Shown here: positions 17,587 to 26,716 of the stretch, piece by piece
Position numbering within the stretch: the stretch's first letter is position 1
How the letters are laid out: the number at the start of each line of letters is the position of its first letter
Assembly (NCBI GenBank): GCA_000525675.1
Contig: CP002190.1
Coordinates: 1,612,001 to 1,676,000, forward strand
Direction: 5' to 3'
DNA length: 64,000 nucleotides
Source: Bdellovibrio bacteriovorus W
GTDB taxonomy: Bacteria; Bdellovibrionota; Bdellovibrionia; Bdellovibrionales; Bdellovibrionaceae
The notes under the pieces: generated by a model
Seen by the model: only the letters and a program-made list of their open reading frames with translations
The model's database searches: none
What the model was told of the DNA's origin: nothing
Translations under genes and position numbers: made by a program

Positions 17587-18518
17587 AGACGCGTAACTTG
17601 CGTCTTTTTACGAAGGGACCTAATCAAAGAGGCACTCCCTAAGTGTGTGCCTTGATGACTCAGAGTTGCCGCAGATGCGGCAAGCCCCCAACGCAAAACC
17701 TCTTCGGGGGATTCTTCTCCATTAAAGATTGCTGCTGCCATGGCCCCAACCATAGAGTCCCCAGCCCCCACCGTCGAACGAATTTTAACTTTGGGAATTT
17801 TTCCGAAGTAGCTCCCTTCACGGGTCACTAAGACGGTTCCTCCTTCTACGGAAGAAACACAAAAGAATCGCACAGTTCCTAAATAGGTTGAGGCCTTTTT
17901 TACTACGGACTTCAGAGAGTGAATACGACTCCCCGTCAGTTGATGAAACTCTTCCAAGTTAGGTTTTACTAAAAGAGGTTTTTCTTTAATGAGAGTCTTT
18001 AAAATATCCGCTGGACTATCAACGATAGTGGCAATTCCTCTTTTTTTTGCTTCCCTCATCAACCCCACTAACTCATTCTGACTAAACCCAGAGGGTAAAG
18101 AGCCTCCGAGAAGAAGCATTTGAATACCGTGGCTTTTTCTAAAGTATTGAAGCAGATCCTCTTTTTCTTTCCTAGAAACTCTTGGTCCTGGAAAACTCAA
18201 ACGTGTCTGCCGATGGTCTTTCATATTCCAAACAGTGACATTCACGCGAGTGGGACTTTTTATCTTAATGAAGTGAGCCTTCAACCCTTCTTCTAAAATC
18301 AAGTTCTTTACCTCTTCCCCAGTACTTCCCCCTAAAAAACCTGACACAGTCACTGCTGAACCCAGTCGATGAATAATTCGCGCGGCGTTCAGAGCATTCC
18401 CCCCTGGGTCTCGCCTCTCATCAAAAACGTAGGTTTTTTCATTGGGAATGATTTCTTGAGCGCGACCACTGAGGTCCAGCGCAGGATTTGGAGTGATGGA
18501 GAGAATTCGTTTTTTCAT
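17583..18518 (-). CDS. PfkB-family sugar (phosphate) kinase, 6-phosphofructokinase-2 / LacC type
   Basis: The 311-residue kinase begins ILSITPNPALDLSG, as in Pfk-2, FruK and LacC enzymes. It has the first PfkB signature at GGNALNAARIIHRLG, an anion-hole and base motif in STVGAGDSMVGA (catalytic Asp in GAGD), and LLVKPNLEEF. Such enzymes phosphorylate fructose-6-phosphate, fructose-1-phosphate or tagatose-6-phosphate. Its ATG overlaps the stop of the MgtA-type ATPase gene (ATGA), so translation is coupled. A PfkB kinase tied to a P-type ATPase is unusual and hints at a shared stress regulon. Confidence 0.88.
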   Translation of the reverse strand: MKKRILSITPNPALDLSGRAQEIIPNEKTYVFDERRDPGGNALNAARIIHRLGSAVTVSGFLGGSTGEEVKNLILEEGLKAHFIKIKSPTRVNVTVWNMKDHRQTRLSFPGPRVSRKEKEDLLQYFRKSHGIQMLLLGGSLPSGFSQNELVGLMREAKKRGIATIVDSPADILKTLIKEKPLLVKPNLEEFHQLTGSRIHSLKSVVKKASTYLGTVRFFCVSSVEGGTVLVTREGSYFGKIPKVKIRSTVGAGDSMVGAMAAAIFNGEESPEEVLRWGLAASAATLSHQGTHLGSASLIRSLRKKTQVTRL

Positions 18519-21070
18519 AGACTCTTCTCCGACACCTGCAACCGCTCCACTGAAGGCGTAGATATTTTTAGGAACTTATTAAAAATTTGACGCTTTAAAA
18601 ACTCGACAGAACTTAAATAGACCACCGTCACCAAGACTAAGAAAATGAAATATGTTAACGGCAAACTCACAAAACCCAAATCGGCTGACAAAGGAGTGAA
18701 AGGTAATGACATACCAATTGCTAAGACAATCAAAGCCGTTGCCACTAAGGACTTGCTCGGTAAGTGTCTAAATGGGTTGCCGAAGGTACGAATTATAAAA
18801 AGAACTAAAACTTGAGTGAGTAGAGATTCTAAGAACCAACCCGTATGAAACTGAGACTCGTTAAATTTAAAAACTTTTAGTAAGAAATAGAAAGTCAGGA
18901 AATCAAAAAGAGAACTTACCGGACCAACCGCCAACATAAAGTTACGAATCAATCCTATATCCCATTTATGAGGGGCACTGATATAAACTTCATCCACATT
19001 GTCTGAAGGGATAGATATTTGCGAAAAATCATAGAGTAAATTATTTAACAATATCTGCGTAGGCAGCATAGGAAGAAATGGAAGAAAAACGGCAGCACCG
19101 GCCATACTAAACATATTTCCAAAGTTCGAACTAGTTCCCATCAGGATATATTTTAAGACATTTCCAAAGGCTCTTCGCCCGGATAAAATCCCCTGATGAA
19201 GCACCTCGAGATTACGTTCCATAAGTACAATATCTGCCGCTTCTCGAGCCACATCCACGGCACTAGCTACGGCAATCCCTATATCAGCGTCATGCAGCGA
19301 GGGCGCATCGTTAATACCATCACCTAAAAACCCCACGACGTGTCCCGCACTCTTTAAAGCGCGAATCACTCGCTGTTTTTGCGCCGGAGCAAGTCTAGCA
19401 AAAACATCGCACTCTTTCACCGCCTGCACTAAGGCTATGCCGTTCATTTTTTCAATCTCAGCCCCTAAAATTAAACGCTCGGTCTGAATCCCGACCTCAG
19501 AGCAAACTCTTCGCGTGACCCACTCATTGTCCCCCGTAAGAATCTTCACTCTCACGCCGTCTTTTTGCAGAGCGATTAAAGATTCTTTTGCGGTCGGAGA
19601 AAGAGGATCTGCGAAGGTGACAAAACCAAGAAAAACCAAATCCTTTTCGGCATCCGTTTTAAAAGCTTTCTCTGCCTGAACTCTTTTATAGGCAACTGCG
19701 ATGACTCGATATCCTTGCTCACTCAAATTTTGAAAAGTCTTGAGCGTGATCTTCTTCACCTCTTCGGTGTATTCTATCTGTTGGCCACTTTGATCTTCAT
19801 AAAAAGTAGAGCACTCAAGAATACTTTCAGGTGCGCCTTTTGTGACGAGGGTGATGATTTGATTTCTATCTTGAACAACGATAGATAGACGTCGCCTTTC
19901 AAAATCAAACGGCAATTCATCCACTTTTACGAAATCAGTATTCTGCTCACAAGATTTTTCTAAAAGAGCTTTATCAATGGGACTTTTAAATCCACTTTCA
20001 AAAAAACTATTCACACAAGCCCATGAGAGAACTTTCTTAGATTCCTGACCGTGGAGATCCAAAGAACTCTGAACCTCCATCTCTCCTAAGGTTAAAGTTC
20101 CGGTTTTATCACTGCACAGAATATCCATACTGCCCAAGTTCTGGATCGATGATAGATGCTTTACGATGACTTTTTCTCGAGCCATTCGCAGAGCACTCTT
20201 AGCAAAAGTCACAGTGGTTATCATCGGCAGAAGCTCTGGCGTAAGCCCGACAGCCAACGCTAACGAAAACAAAAGAGACTCTAAGGCATTTCGTACTTGT
20301 GAGAAATTAACCACTAAAATAAAAAAAGAAAGAAAGATCACCGTTTTAAGAATCAACTCACCGAACTTGCGCGTTCCTCGCTCAAACTCTGTCTCTTCGG
20401 GACGGGCGGCAATACGCTCTACAACGTCGCCAAAGGCTGTTCCTTTACCGACTGCTAGAACCAACGCTGTACCCGTACCAGAAACCACGGAGGTCCCTAA
20501 ATAAACCATCCCTTGCGACTCTAAGCCTGAGTGCTGCAAGGGCCCCGAGACCACTTCTTTTTCGATGGGGAACGACTCGCCTGTCAGGGCTGCTTGTTGA
20601 ACATGGAGATCTTTTACTTTCAACAACCGCGAATCCGCCGGAACAAGATCGCCTGCTGAAAGCGAAATAATATCCCCTAAAACGATTTCTTTACGTGGGA
20701 CTTCCAATAGCTTCCCGTCACGAAGGACCGTTGCGGTTTGAGTGACCTTTGCTTGAAGACTGGCGACAGCTTTTTTAGAACGAAAGGTCTGCCAGAGATT
20801 GAGGATAGAGCTAAGGATAACAATGAAAATTATGATCCCAGCACTCACCCCTTCACCAAGGCTTGCGGATACAACTCCTGCAAAAAGCAGAATGCCAATT
20901 AAGGGATTTGCGACTGAACGAAAGATCTCTTTTAAGTTTTCTTGCCACCGGACGTGAGCAAACTCTGATGACGCTCCTTCGGCTGCACGCCTCTTGGCTT
21001 CTTCGCTCGATAAGCCCTGATTCGCATCTGCGCCCAATCGAGATAGAGATTCCTCAATGCTTTCGCTCAC
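18515..21070 (-). CDS. mgtA: Magnesium-transporting P-type ATPase, MgtA/MgtB family
   Basis: This is a P3B-type ATPase of 851 residues from the GTG at 21070. It has the phosphorylation motif DKTGTLT, TGES in the actuator domain, TGDN and GDGINDAP in the nucleotide domain, and the membrane motif GLTPELLPM typical of MgtA/MgtB, plus LLNNLLYDFSQ. It imports magnesium with its gradient. I prefer the GTG at 21070 because AAGGAG lies eight bases upstream; an ATG at 21109 lacks a ribosome site. It overlaps the downstream kinase by four bases. A promoter with an internal dyad is proposed upstream. Confidence 0.93.
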   Translation of the reverse strand: MSESIEESLSRLGADANQGLSSEEAKRRAAEGASSEFAHVRWQENLKEIFRSVANPLIGILLFAGVVSASLGEGVSAGIIIFIVILSSILNLWQTFRSKKAVASLQAKVTQTATVLRDGKLLEVPRKEIVLGDIISLSAGDLVPADSRLLKVKDLHVQQAALTGESFPIEKEVVSGPLQHSGLESQGMVYLGTSVVSGTGTALVLAVGKGTAFGDVVERIAARPEETEFERGTRKFGELILKTVIFLSFFILVVNFSQVRNALESLLFSLALAVGLTPELLPMITTVTFAKSALRMAREKVIVKHLSSIQNLGSMDILCSDKTGTLTLGEMEVQSSLDLHGQESKKVLSWACVNSFFESGFKSPIDKALLEKSCEQNTDFVKVDELPFDFERRRLSIVVQDRNQIITLVTKGAPESILECSTFYEDQSGQQIEYTEEVKKITLKTFQNLSEQGYRVIAVAYKRVQAEKAFKTDAEKDLVFLGFVTFADPLSPTAKESLIALQKDGVRVKILTGDNEWVTRRVCSEVGIQTERLILGAEIEKMNGIALVQAVKECDVFARLAPAQKQRVIRALKSAGHVVGFLGDGINDAPSLHDADIGIAVASAVDVAREAADIVLMERNLEVLHQGILSGRRAFGNVLKYILMGTSSNFGNMFSMAGAAVFLPFLPMLPTQILLNNLLYDFSQISIPSDNVDEVYISAPHKWDIGLIRNFMLAVGPVSSLFDFLTFYFLLKVFKFNESQFHTGWFLESLLTQVLVLFIIRTFGNPFRHLPSKSLVATALIVLAIGMSLPFTPLSADLGFVSLPLTYFIFLVLVTVVYLSSVEFLKRQIFNKFLKISTPSVERLQVSEKSL

Positions 21071-21136
21071 GGCCACGGCTCCTTGCTGACTTTCGCAAAA
21101 GAGTAGCATGCGCGTTTTATCGGAGCTATTTGACAG

Positions 21137-21165
21137 AATACAGAATTGATTCTGTTTGATTGCAA
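21137..21165 (-). promoter_or_regulatory. Candidate promoter of mgtA with an operator dyad in the spacer
   Basis: On the minus strand, TTGCAA (21165-21160) and TGTATT (21042 side, at 21142-21137) are 17 bases apart. Between them lies the dyad ACAGAA-TTGA-TTCTGT (21140-21155), with a further ACAGAAT beside it. A repressor bound there would block the promoter. The -10 match is only four of six. Confidence 0.4.
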
Positions 21166-21198
21166 GAGATCGCGTATTTAAAAAAAAATGCGATCTCT
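21165..21198. other. Stem-loop between the PAS receptor and mgtA genes
   Basis: AGAGATCGC (21165-21173) pairs with GCGATCTCT (21190-21198) around an A-rich 16-base loop. It follows the PAS-receptor stop on the minus strand and may help end that transcript, but no T-run follows the stem. Confidence 0.45.
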
Positions 21199-21217
21199 CT
21201 TAAGAAGTTCTTAGAAG

Positions 21218-22603
21218 TTAAATTTGTTCTATCTGGGGCGCAAGATCCGCAGCTAGCACAAAAATTTGCTCTACACTTGCAGAGAGAGTCTCAGAGGAAT
21301 CAGAAATAACACTCACATGTTTTGAGAGCTGATCTACTTGAGATGTAATATCAAGCGCTGATTTTCTCAAAAGAGCAATGAAGCGATCCATCTCTTCCAA
21401 GTAATGTACAAAAGTCGTTTTAACTTCATCCACCCGCGCAGACTCTACAGCTCCGATTTGTTTTATCACCTCTAAACCCGTGATAAACTTTCGGACTTCG
21501 TCAAACTTCGACTGAATTTCTTTAAGATTTTGATTTAAAGAACTGATTTCTTTTTGCAGCTCAAGTGAGTACTCCTTAAAGAGTTTTGAGAAATCAGCTT
21601 GGGTCTCATGCAATTGCGCAAAGGCATTATCCGAAGATCTCAGTTTTGCGATCGACTCTTTGACAAAAAAGTCCACTAGAAGCATCTGCACGTGTAACGC
21701 AGAAATTCTAAAAGCACATTGCTGAATGACAGACGATAGTTTTTGAATAAAGTCGTTAAGCCCCTTAAAGTGCTCTTCGATCTGACCCGAAAGCTCAGAG
21801 AACTCTTTAGAGACAACCCCTAAACTCGCAGCCACAGTGCCAAACTTAGCAGCGGAAATCGTCATATTAAAGGAAATATATTTTAAGTGATTAAATCCCT
21901 CACTGAGGTCTTCAATCGTTTTTTCGAAAATCTGTCTAGAGTTTTGAAAGTCTTGAATTCTTTGGAAAGCATCAGCGAGATTTTCAAGAGCCGCCTCTGA
22001 AACATCAGAGATTGCCTCGACCTTTTGTCTTTCTTTATAGTCGCCTTGCGAGCCCGTTCTGGCTTGCCCCAGCTCTTTCACTTTTTGCCCTCGTGATTCA
22101 AGCTCTGTGAGAGCCGCTTGAACCATGAACTCATCATAACTTGAAAATCCTTTTTCTTGAATCTTCTGTAATAAAAGCTCCACGGACTTATCAAGATCAT
22201 CGTTTTCTTTTTCGAAATCTAGAATTTCTCTATAGAGATCTTCAACCACATTGAAAATTTCAGAAGAAGGTTTAAAGCGAATCGACAGATAGCCCTCGTC
22301 GATAGGAAAAACAAAAGCGTACACCCAGTAGTAGCTTCCATTAGACGCCATGTTTTTTACATAGGCTCCAATAGACTTCCCTGACTGAATAAAATCCCAA
22401 AGAACTTTAAACACAGCTCGCGGCATGTCGGGATGACGAATGATACTATGAGGAGCTCCTAGAATTTGTTCTCGTGGATAAGCACTCACACGCACAAAGA
22501 CATCGTTCCCAGAGGCGATCACCCCACGCTTATTCGTTGTCGAAAAAAAGAATTCATCAAATCCAAAAGGGCTCTCGGTCATTGTAGGAACAGGTCTTTT
22601 CAT
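21218..22603 (-). CDS. Soluble PAS-domain, chemoreceptor-like coiled-coil protein
   Basis: This 461-residue protein without a membrane helix has an N-terminal PAS domain of the aerotaxis-receptor type (VSAYPREQILGAPHSIIRHP and NGSYYWVYAFV), then long coiled coils. In place of the usual methyl-accepting tip it has a degenerate one around NMTISAAKFG and SLGVVSKEFSELS. It may sense oxygen or redox state through a bound cofactor, but coupling to CheA/CheW is uncertain because the tip is not conserved. The ATG at 22603 has a poor ribosome site; an ATG 36 bases upstream is an alternative. Confidence 0.82.
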   Translation of the reverse strand: MKRPVPTMTESPFGFDEFFFSTTNKRGVIASGNDVFVRVSAYPREQILGAPHSIIRHPDMPRAVFKVLWDFIQSGKSIGAYVKNMASNGSYYWVYAFVFPIDEGYLSIRFKPSSEIFNVVEDLYREILDFEKENDDLDKSVELLLQKIQEKGFSSYDEFMVQAALTELESRGQKVKELGQARTGSQGDYKERQKVEAISDVSEAALENLADAFQRIQDFQNSRQIFEKTIEDLSEGFNHLKYISFNMTISAAKFGTVAASLGVVSKEFSELSGQIEEHFKGLNDFIQKLSSVIQQCAFRISALHVQMLLVDFFVKESIAKLRSSDNAFAQLHETQADFSKLFKEYSLELQKEISSLNQNLKEIQSKFDEVRKFITGLEVIKQIGAVESARVDEVKTTFVHYLEEMDRFIALLRKSALDITSQVDQLSKHVSVISDSSETLSASVEQIFVLAADLAPQIEQI

Positions 22604-22868
22604 ATCATTACCATATCTTAATCTACCCCCTGTAATCATGGTGATTCTGAGAGTTCTAACTCTGCCTTCGAGATTCCAGACTTTAATCCTTAAGGGAATC
22701 CACGCCTAAAAACCCTGCTCCACACGAGAAATATTATGTCACGGGCGCATCTTCGCAAAATAGAGCTTTTGTCAAATTTTTATACACTGCTTGTGGGTCA
22801 TCTCGAAGGGGTTTTAGAAGACTCTGGTACGGGCCTCGCATCTCTACTCAATGAAAGAGGGCCCTCTC

Positions 22869-23522
22869 ATGCAGAAGACAATCAGATCTTTATTTCTCCT
22901 CAGCAGTTCAATCATCTTTTTCACGATTCCATCTTGGGGAAATTCGTGGAAAGTTGTTTCTGCCTGTGACTATAACAAGTCAGAACTTACTTTGAAATTT
23001 GAAGAACTTATTCGACCTAATCATGCAATCGAGCTTGGGCAAACATTAAACCAATGCCCTGAATTGAAAGACTTAAAAATTCTTTTAAACTCTCCAGGGG
23101 GTTCTCTTTCAGAAACTCGCAAGATCAAAGACATTCTGGATTCTGCAAAAAGTCGCGGCGTCGTTGTCACCACTCAAGTCAACAATGGTGATGAGTGCGA
23201 TTCCAATTGTGTCCCTCTCTTTGCACAAGGAAACATTCGTAAAGCCGGCGCTGTCGCTGCCTTTATGCTTCACGGTGTAAGCACACCGATCATTTCAAAT
23301 ATTCCAGAAAAAGCGAGCACAGAAGAAATGCTTGCAATGATTCGCGATGGAGCCAGCGAGGCTTGGCTTCAAAAACTGATTGAGATGCAAGTCTTCTCTA
23401 TTCCCGCAATGTTCTGGATGAGTGGCGCAGAACTCTATAAAGACAATAGTGGTCTTGTGACAGAACTCCTCCCGCGATTTGAGAAGTTCGCCCCTTATGA
23501 TAAAACTTACAGGGCCCTCTAA
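22869..23522 (+). CDS. Secreted ClpP/crotonase-fold protein (COG3904-like)
   Basis: The 217-residue product has a signal peptide (FLLSSSIIFFTIPSWG). The mature domain resembles periplasmic ClpP-like proteins, with LKILLNSPGGSLSETRKI and CDSNCVPLFAQGNIRKAGA, where relatives carry the catalytic region CxSAC, and MLHG. Here SNC replaces SAC. Such proteins are predicted serine hydrolases of unknown substrate, so whether this one is active is open. I chose the ATG at 22869, which follows GAGGG; the ATG at 22851 is less likely. Confidence 0.75.
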   Translation: MQKTIRSLFLLSSSIIFFTIPSWGNSWKVVSACDYNKSELTLKFEELIRPNHAIELGQTLNQCPELKDLKILLNSPGGSLSETRKIKDILDSAKSRGVVVTTQVNNGDECDSNCVPLFAQGNIRKAGAVAAFMLHGVSTPIISNIPEKASTEEMLAMIRDGASEAWLQKLIEMQVFSIPAMFWMSGAELYKDNSGLVTELLPRFEKFAPYDKTYRAL

Positions 23523-23672
23523 GGACAATAACATTTTGCGCCCCTAAAAGGCTGATTCTTTGCAATAGAGAGTGCTCTTAAAAGACACCGCTTTTGCCAT
23601 AAACAATAACATGACTTTTCCTCCTCTCCTTCCTATAAATTCCGTTCCAAGGTGACGAGGGAGGTTATTTCT

Positions 23673-24101
23673 ATGAAGCAGCTTTTTGTTTTATCAATAA
23701 TTTTTTTAGGCCTTAATAGCCAATCATTTGCCTATTCCTATGACTACTTTCCTGAAAACACAGTCATGGCCTTTAAGGGACAAGCGTTGGGTACTGATTT
23801 GGACTGCTACCTTTATGTTACAGAAGTAGAGCTGAATTCTCCGAACAAAACGGACTTACGTTATGTGAAAATTCACACCAACTATTCCTATAATCAAGAA
23901 GAGACCTCTGAAACAATCGTGACTCCGGTGCGAGAGAATCTTTTAGCTGGGATTAGCATGAACAACACCGATCAAATCGTGATTTCTTATGACTCTAAAA
24001 AAGGTATCGAGAGTGTGCGCTCTTTTGCTTTAAAATGGATGAAGAACAACGAAGAGACCCTGAGCTATTGCCTTGATCTACAATACCTTCCAAGACAATA
24101 A
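23673..24101 (+). CDS. Secreted protein of unknown function
   Basis: The 142-residue product begins with a signal peptide (MKQLFVLSIIFLGLNSQSFA). The start is fixed by GGGAGG eight bases upstream. The mature part is acidic, with two cysteines (DLDCYLYV and LSYCLDL) likely to form a disulfide. It has no recognised domain. It is monocistronic. Confidence 0.72.
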   Translation: MKQLFVLSIIFLGLNSQSFAYSYDYFPENTVMAFKGQALGTDLDCYLYVTEVELNSPNKTDLRYVKIHTNYSYNQEETSETIVTPVRENLLAGISMNNTDQIVISYDSKKGIESVRSFALKWMKNNEETLSYCLDLQYLPRQ

Positions 24102-24174
24102 GCCACTGCCTAGAGGTCATTTCACAAAATGGCCGTCTGTCTTAAATCTGTTTCAGATACAATACTGACTGATC

Positions 24175-24204
24175 CAAAAAAGAAAGGGCTTCCGTTGAAG
24201 CCCT
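24175..24204 (-). terminator. Terminator of the RlmI-like gene
   Basis: On the minus strand, AGGGCTTC-AACG-GAAGCCCT is followed by TTCTTTTTT. It lies 60 bases after the stop of the methyltransferase gene. Confidence 0.75.
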
Positions 24205-24264
24205 AAAAATCTTTTAGAAAACTTGCAGAACATTTTCTACGCTCTGCAATTGTATTTTACTCAA

Positions 24265-25431
24265 TCAATCAAGAACTAGGTGAACGAACTTAAGGTAGCG
24301 CAACTCATACGTTGCTTGAGGGAATGGGTGATCCAGCCCTTGACCAGAGATGCGCAGGGTCTGCCCCTTGCGACGAGCGGCAGAGAGGGCCTCATTGGCA
24401 ATCTCAAAAAAATCATTAAAGCTGATATGACTTGAGCATGAGCTTAGAATCAGATATCCCTCTTTGTTCACGCGTCTTGCAGCCGCCGCAAATAGATCCG
24501 TATACTTTTTTACGGCAATGGCTTTACCCTTCTCATCATGACTCATAGAAGGAGGGTCTACGATGATGCAATCCCAGAATTCTTTCTGCCCTTGAAGATA
24601 ATCAAAAGCGTCCATACAAATGGATTGATGGCGATCCTCGGGAAGTCCGTTAAGTAACCAGTTCTCCATAGCCAAATCCGTAGCACCTTTGGCAATATCC
24701 AAACTTGCAACTTTGCTTGCTTTACCAAGACCAGCGTAAACAGAAAAACCACCTGTATAGCTGAACATATTTAAAACGCTTAAGCCTTCGCTGATCTGAC
24801 GAACATATTGCCTGTTATCTCTTTGATCTAGGAAGAAGCCCGTTTTCTGTCCCTTGATAAGATCCATTTTAAAAAGAACACCGTTTTCTTTTAAAACAAG
24901 CTCGTCAGTGACAGGTTTCCCCGCCAACAACTCAATGCCTCTGTCTGAATCGCTACGGCGCAATTTATCCACAACAGACTTTAGCGGCGTGTTTTTTAAA
25001 ATCCACTGCGCTACAAAGGAAGCATCCCAAAATTCTCGTGGTCCTTTACCGTCGAACTGCAAAACGGCCACGTCTCCATAGACGTCACACACAAGCCCTG
25101 GGAGCCCGTCGCCTTCACCATTAATAAAGCGATAAGCAGTGGTCTGTTCAGAGCGAACGGCCTTACGTAAAAGCCAAGCTTTAGCTAACTTCTTTTCAAT
25201 GAAGCTTTCTTGAGGTGGCGCTTTGTCCGTGCTCAAGATTCGCAATGCTAATGGAGAATGCGGATCGTAAATAGCCCAAGCAAGGTCTTCGCCTTTTTGA
25301 TCGAGCACTCTTGCTAGAGTGGCTCTTTCAGAATGTGGCGGGCGATCCAATGCTTCTTTATAGACCCATGGATGACCACGCAGAATGGTACGGCGAAGAT
25401 TTCTATCGAGTTTTACTTTTAACTTGGACAT
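24265..25431 (-). CDS. rlmI: 23S rRNA m5C methyltransferase RlmI-like (PUA + SAM methyltransferase)
   Basis: The 388-residue protein fits the RlmI/RlmK family layout. An N-terminal PUA domain has GHPWVYKEAL, a central domain has ERRYRF-like TTAYRFINGEGDGLPGL, and the Rossmann methyltransferase has GFFLDQRDNR, VLNMFSYTGGFSVYA, the acidic SAM loop SLDIAKGA, and IVDPPSM. The SCSS stretch near the end matches the region of the catalytic cysteine. Its likely target is a cytosine of 23S rRNA. The ATG at 25431 follows AGAGGG. The exact target base is inferred from family only. Confidence 0.9.
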   Translation of the reverse strand: MSKLKVKLDRNLRRTILRGHPWVYKEALDRPPHSERATLARVLDQKGEDLAWAIYDPHSPLALRILSTDKAPPQESFIEKKLAKAWLLRKAVRSEQTTAYRFINGEGDGLPGLVCDVYGDVAVLQFDGKGPREFWDASFVAQWILKNTPLKSVVDKLRRSDSDRGIELLAGKPVTDELVLKENGVLFKMDLIKGQKTGFFLDQRDNRQYVRQISEGLSVLNMFSYTGGFSVYAGLGKASKVASLDIAKGATDLAMENWLLNGLPEDRHQSICMDAFDYLQGQKEFWDCIIVDPPSMSHDEKGKAIAVKKYTDLFAAAARRVNKEGYLILSSCSSHISFNDFFEIANEALSAARRKGQTLRISGQGLDHPFPQATYELRYLKFVHLVLD

Positions 25432-25609
25432 GTCCCTCTTCTATACCGGGATGCTCTGAACCGCAATAAGGAACTCTTGAGCTTGAAAAAATAAGAGTGA
25501 CGAATCTCCGTCCAAATCCCGTAGCTGTCTAAACTTTCGACAATGTCTGCTGATCAAATTCTCCAGAGCCCAGTCCTACTTGGTCATAAATTTGAATAAG
25601 TCGTCTCTT

Positions 25610-26671
25610 ATGAGAATAAAAAAGACGCTACTTCTGACCATTTTAAGCTTTTCGATAGGACCTATTGCCCATGCCTTTGATATTGCCCCCGAGGTAAAGG
25701 CCCTTAATCAGGAGTTTAATAACTATCAATATCCTATACTCATTATCGACAAAGCGGATTCTGAGAGTTTTTTAAGCTCGCAAAACTTTGAGAAGCTCCC
25801 TGAAAACAAACAAGTGGATGTCCTTAAGAATTACTTCCTGCGCACTTTTAGAATGCCCTTAGAAACTAATCACGCCATCAATCTTATCCCCTATTTTACA
25901 GTTCTTAAAAGTTCTGCCGTGGCCATGCCTTTTGCTGATAATGGAAAAAACAAACTCTGCGTCGTTCTTCCTAGCGATAATAAAGGCGATCACCTTTCTG
26001 AAGTACAACGCCTTTTAGGTTATGATCCTTCGTTGGATCTCTATAAAAAAATAGACTTTCAAAAACTCACGAAACTTTTAAGCCTTGAAGACCTGCGTTT
26101 GATTTCACTTTATCATGAGCTATCTCACTGCCTGGATCCCTATTACGTCGTTAAATTTCATAATCAAGATCCAGATCCTCACTCAATTCACCAAAGCGAA
26201 AGCTTTGCTGAGGTCAACGCTCTCTTAATGCTGTCGCAAAGAAAGGGAAAGCGAAATCTTGGCACTTCTCGCGCGCTATTTCGCGGTCTCTATGCCCGAC
26301 ATCTTGGGCCGTTCTTGGCAAAACAACCACCGTCCATGGCCGGAGAGGCTTACAATAAAGGTGGAGCTATCTATTTTCTGAGTTTTCCAATTTTGGAAGC
26401 TCAAAGCCAGATCGAAAACTTCTCTCGCCGTGTTCGTGATATGAACCTGCAAGAAACTTTGGCGCTGAGTAAAGAGATTGTTGAGTTTCGAGCTATAAAA
26501 AGCCGCAGCTTCCAGGCCCTCTATATGGCCTTCCATGAAGGAGAAGAAAAAGCACATACCTACTATCTAGGTCTTGCGCAGAGAGATCCAGATTATTTTA
26601 TGATCGCTTATAACGATCTTCTTCATTCACTGACATTTTTAAAAAATCTTGACCGCTTATTGCCTCAATAG
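25610..26671 (+). CDS. Secreted putative zinc metalloprotease (HExxH)
   Basis: The 353-residue product has a signal peptide cleaved after about residue 22 (IGPIAHAF). The central segment LISLYHELSHCLDP contains a full HExxH zinc motif. ESFAEVNALL lies some 30 residues later, and its glutamate may be the third ligand, as in gluzincins. I know no exact family. It is likely periplasmic or secreted and could digest prey or envelope protein, which is inference. The ATG at 25610 is preferred over an upstream TTG because it gives a normal signal peptide. Confidence 0.72.
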   Translation: MRIKKTLLLTILSFSIGPIAHAFDIAPEVKALNQEFNNYQYPILIIDKADSESFLSSQNFEKLPENKQVDVLKNYFLRTFRMPLETNHAINLIPYFTVLKSSAVAMPFADNGKNKLCVVLPSDNKGDHLSEVQRLLGYDPSLDLYKKIDFQKLTKLLSLEDLRLISLYHELSHCLDPYYVVKFHNQDPDPHSIHQSESFAEVNALLMLSQRKGKRNLGTSRALFRGLYARHLGPFLAKQPPSMAGEAYNKGGAIYFLSFPILEAQSQIENFSRRVRDMNLQETLALSKEIVEFRAIKSRSFQALYMAFHEGEEKAHTYYLGLAQRDPDYFMIAYNDLLHSLTFLKNLDRLLPQ

Positions 26672-26680
26672 GGCAGAAAT

Positions 26681-26716
26681 AAAAAAGGCTTTGAGTTTCC
26701 TCAAAGCCTTTTTTTT
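26681..26716. terminator. Bidirectional terminator
   Basis: AAAAAAGGCTTTGAG and CTCAAAGCCTTTTTT pair over about 15 bp with a short loop. It serves the convergent metalloprotease and barrel genes; the barrel stop is inside it. Confidence 0.9.

Noticed and set aside
22736-22969. A 77-codon plus-strand frame in front of the ClpP-like gene
   Set aside because: It overlaps the start of the secreted ClpP-like gene in another frame, lacks a ribosome site and has no protein-like pattern.
23525-23614. Direct repeat ACAATAACAT at 23525 and 23605
   Set aside because: Only ten bases, AT-rich, and not linked to any element. It is likely chance.
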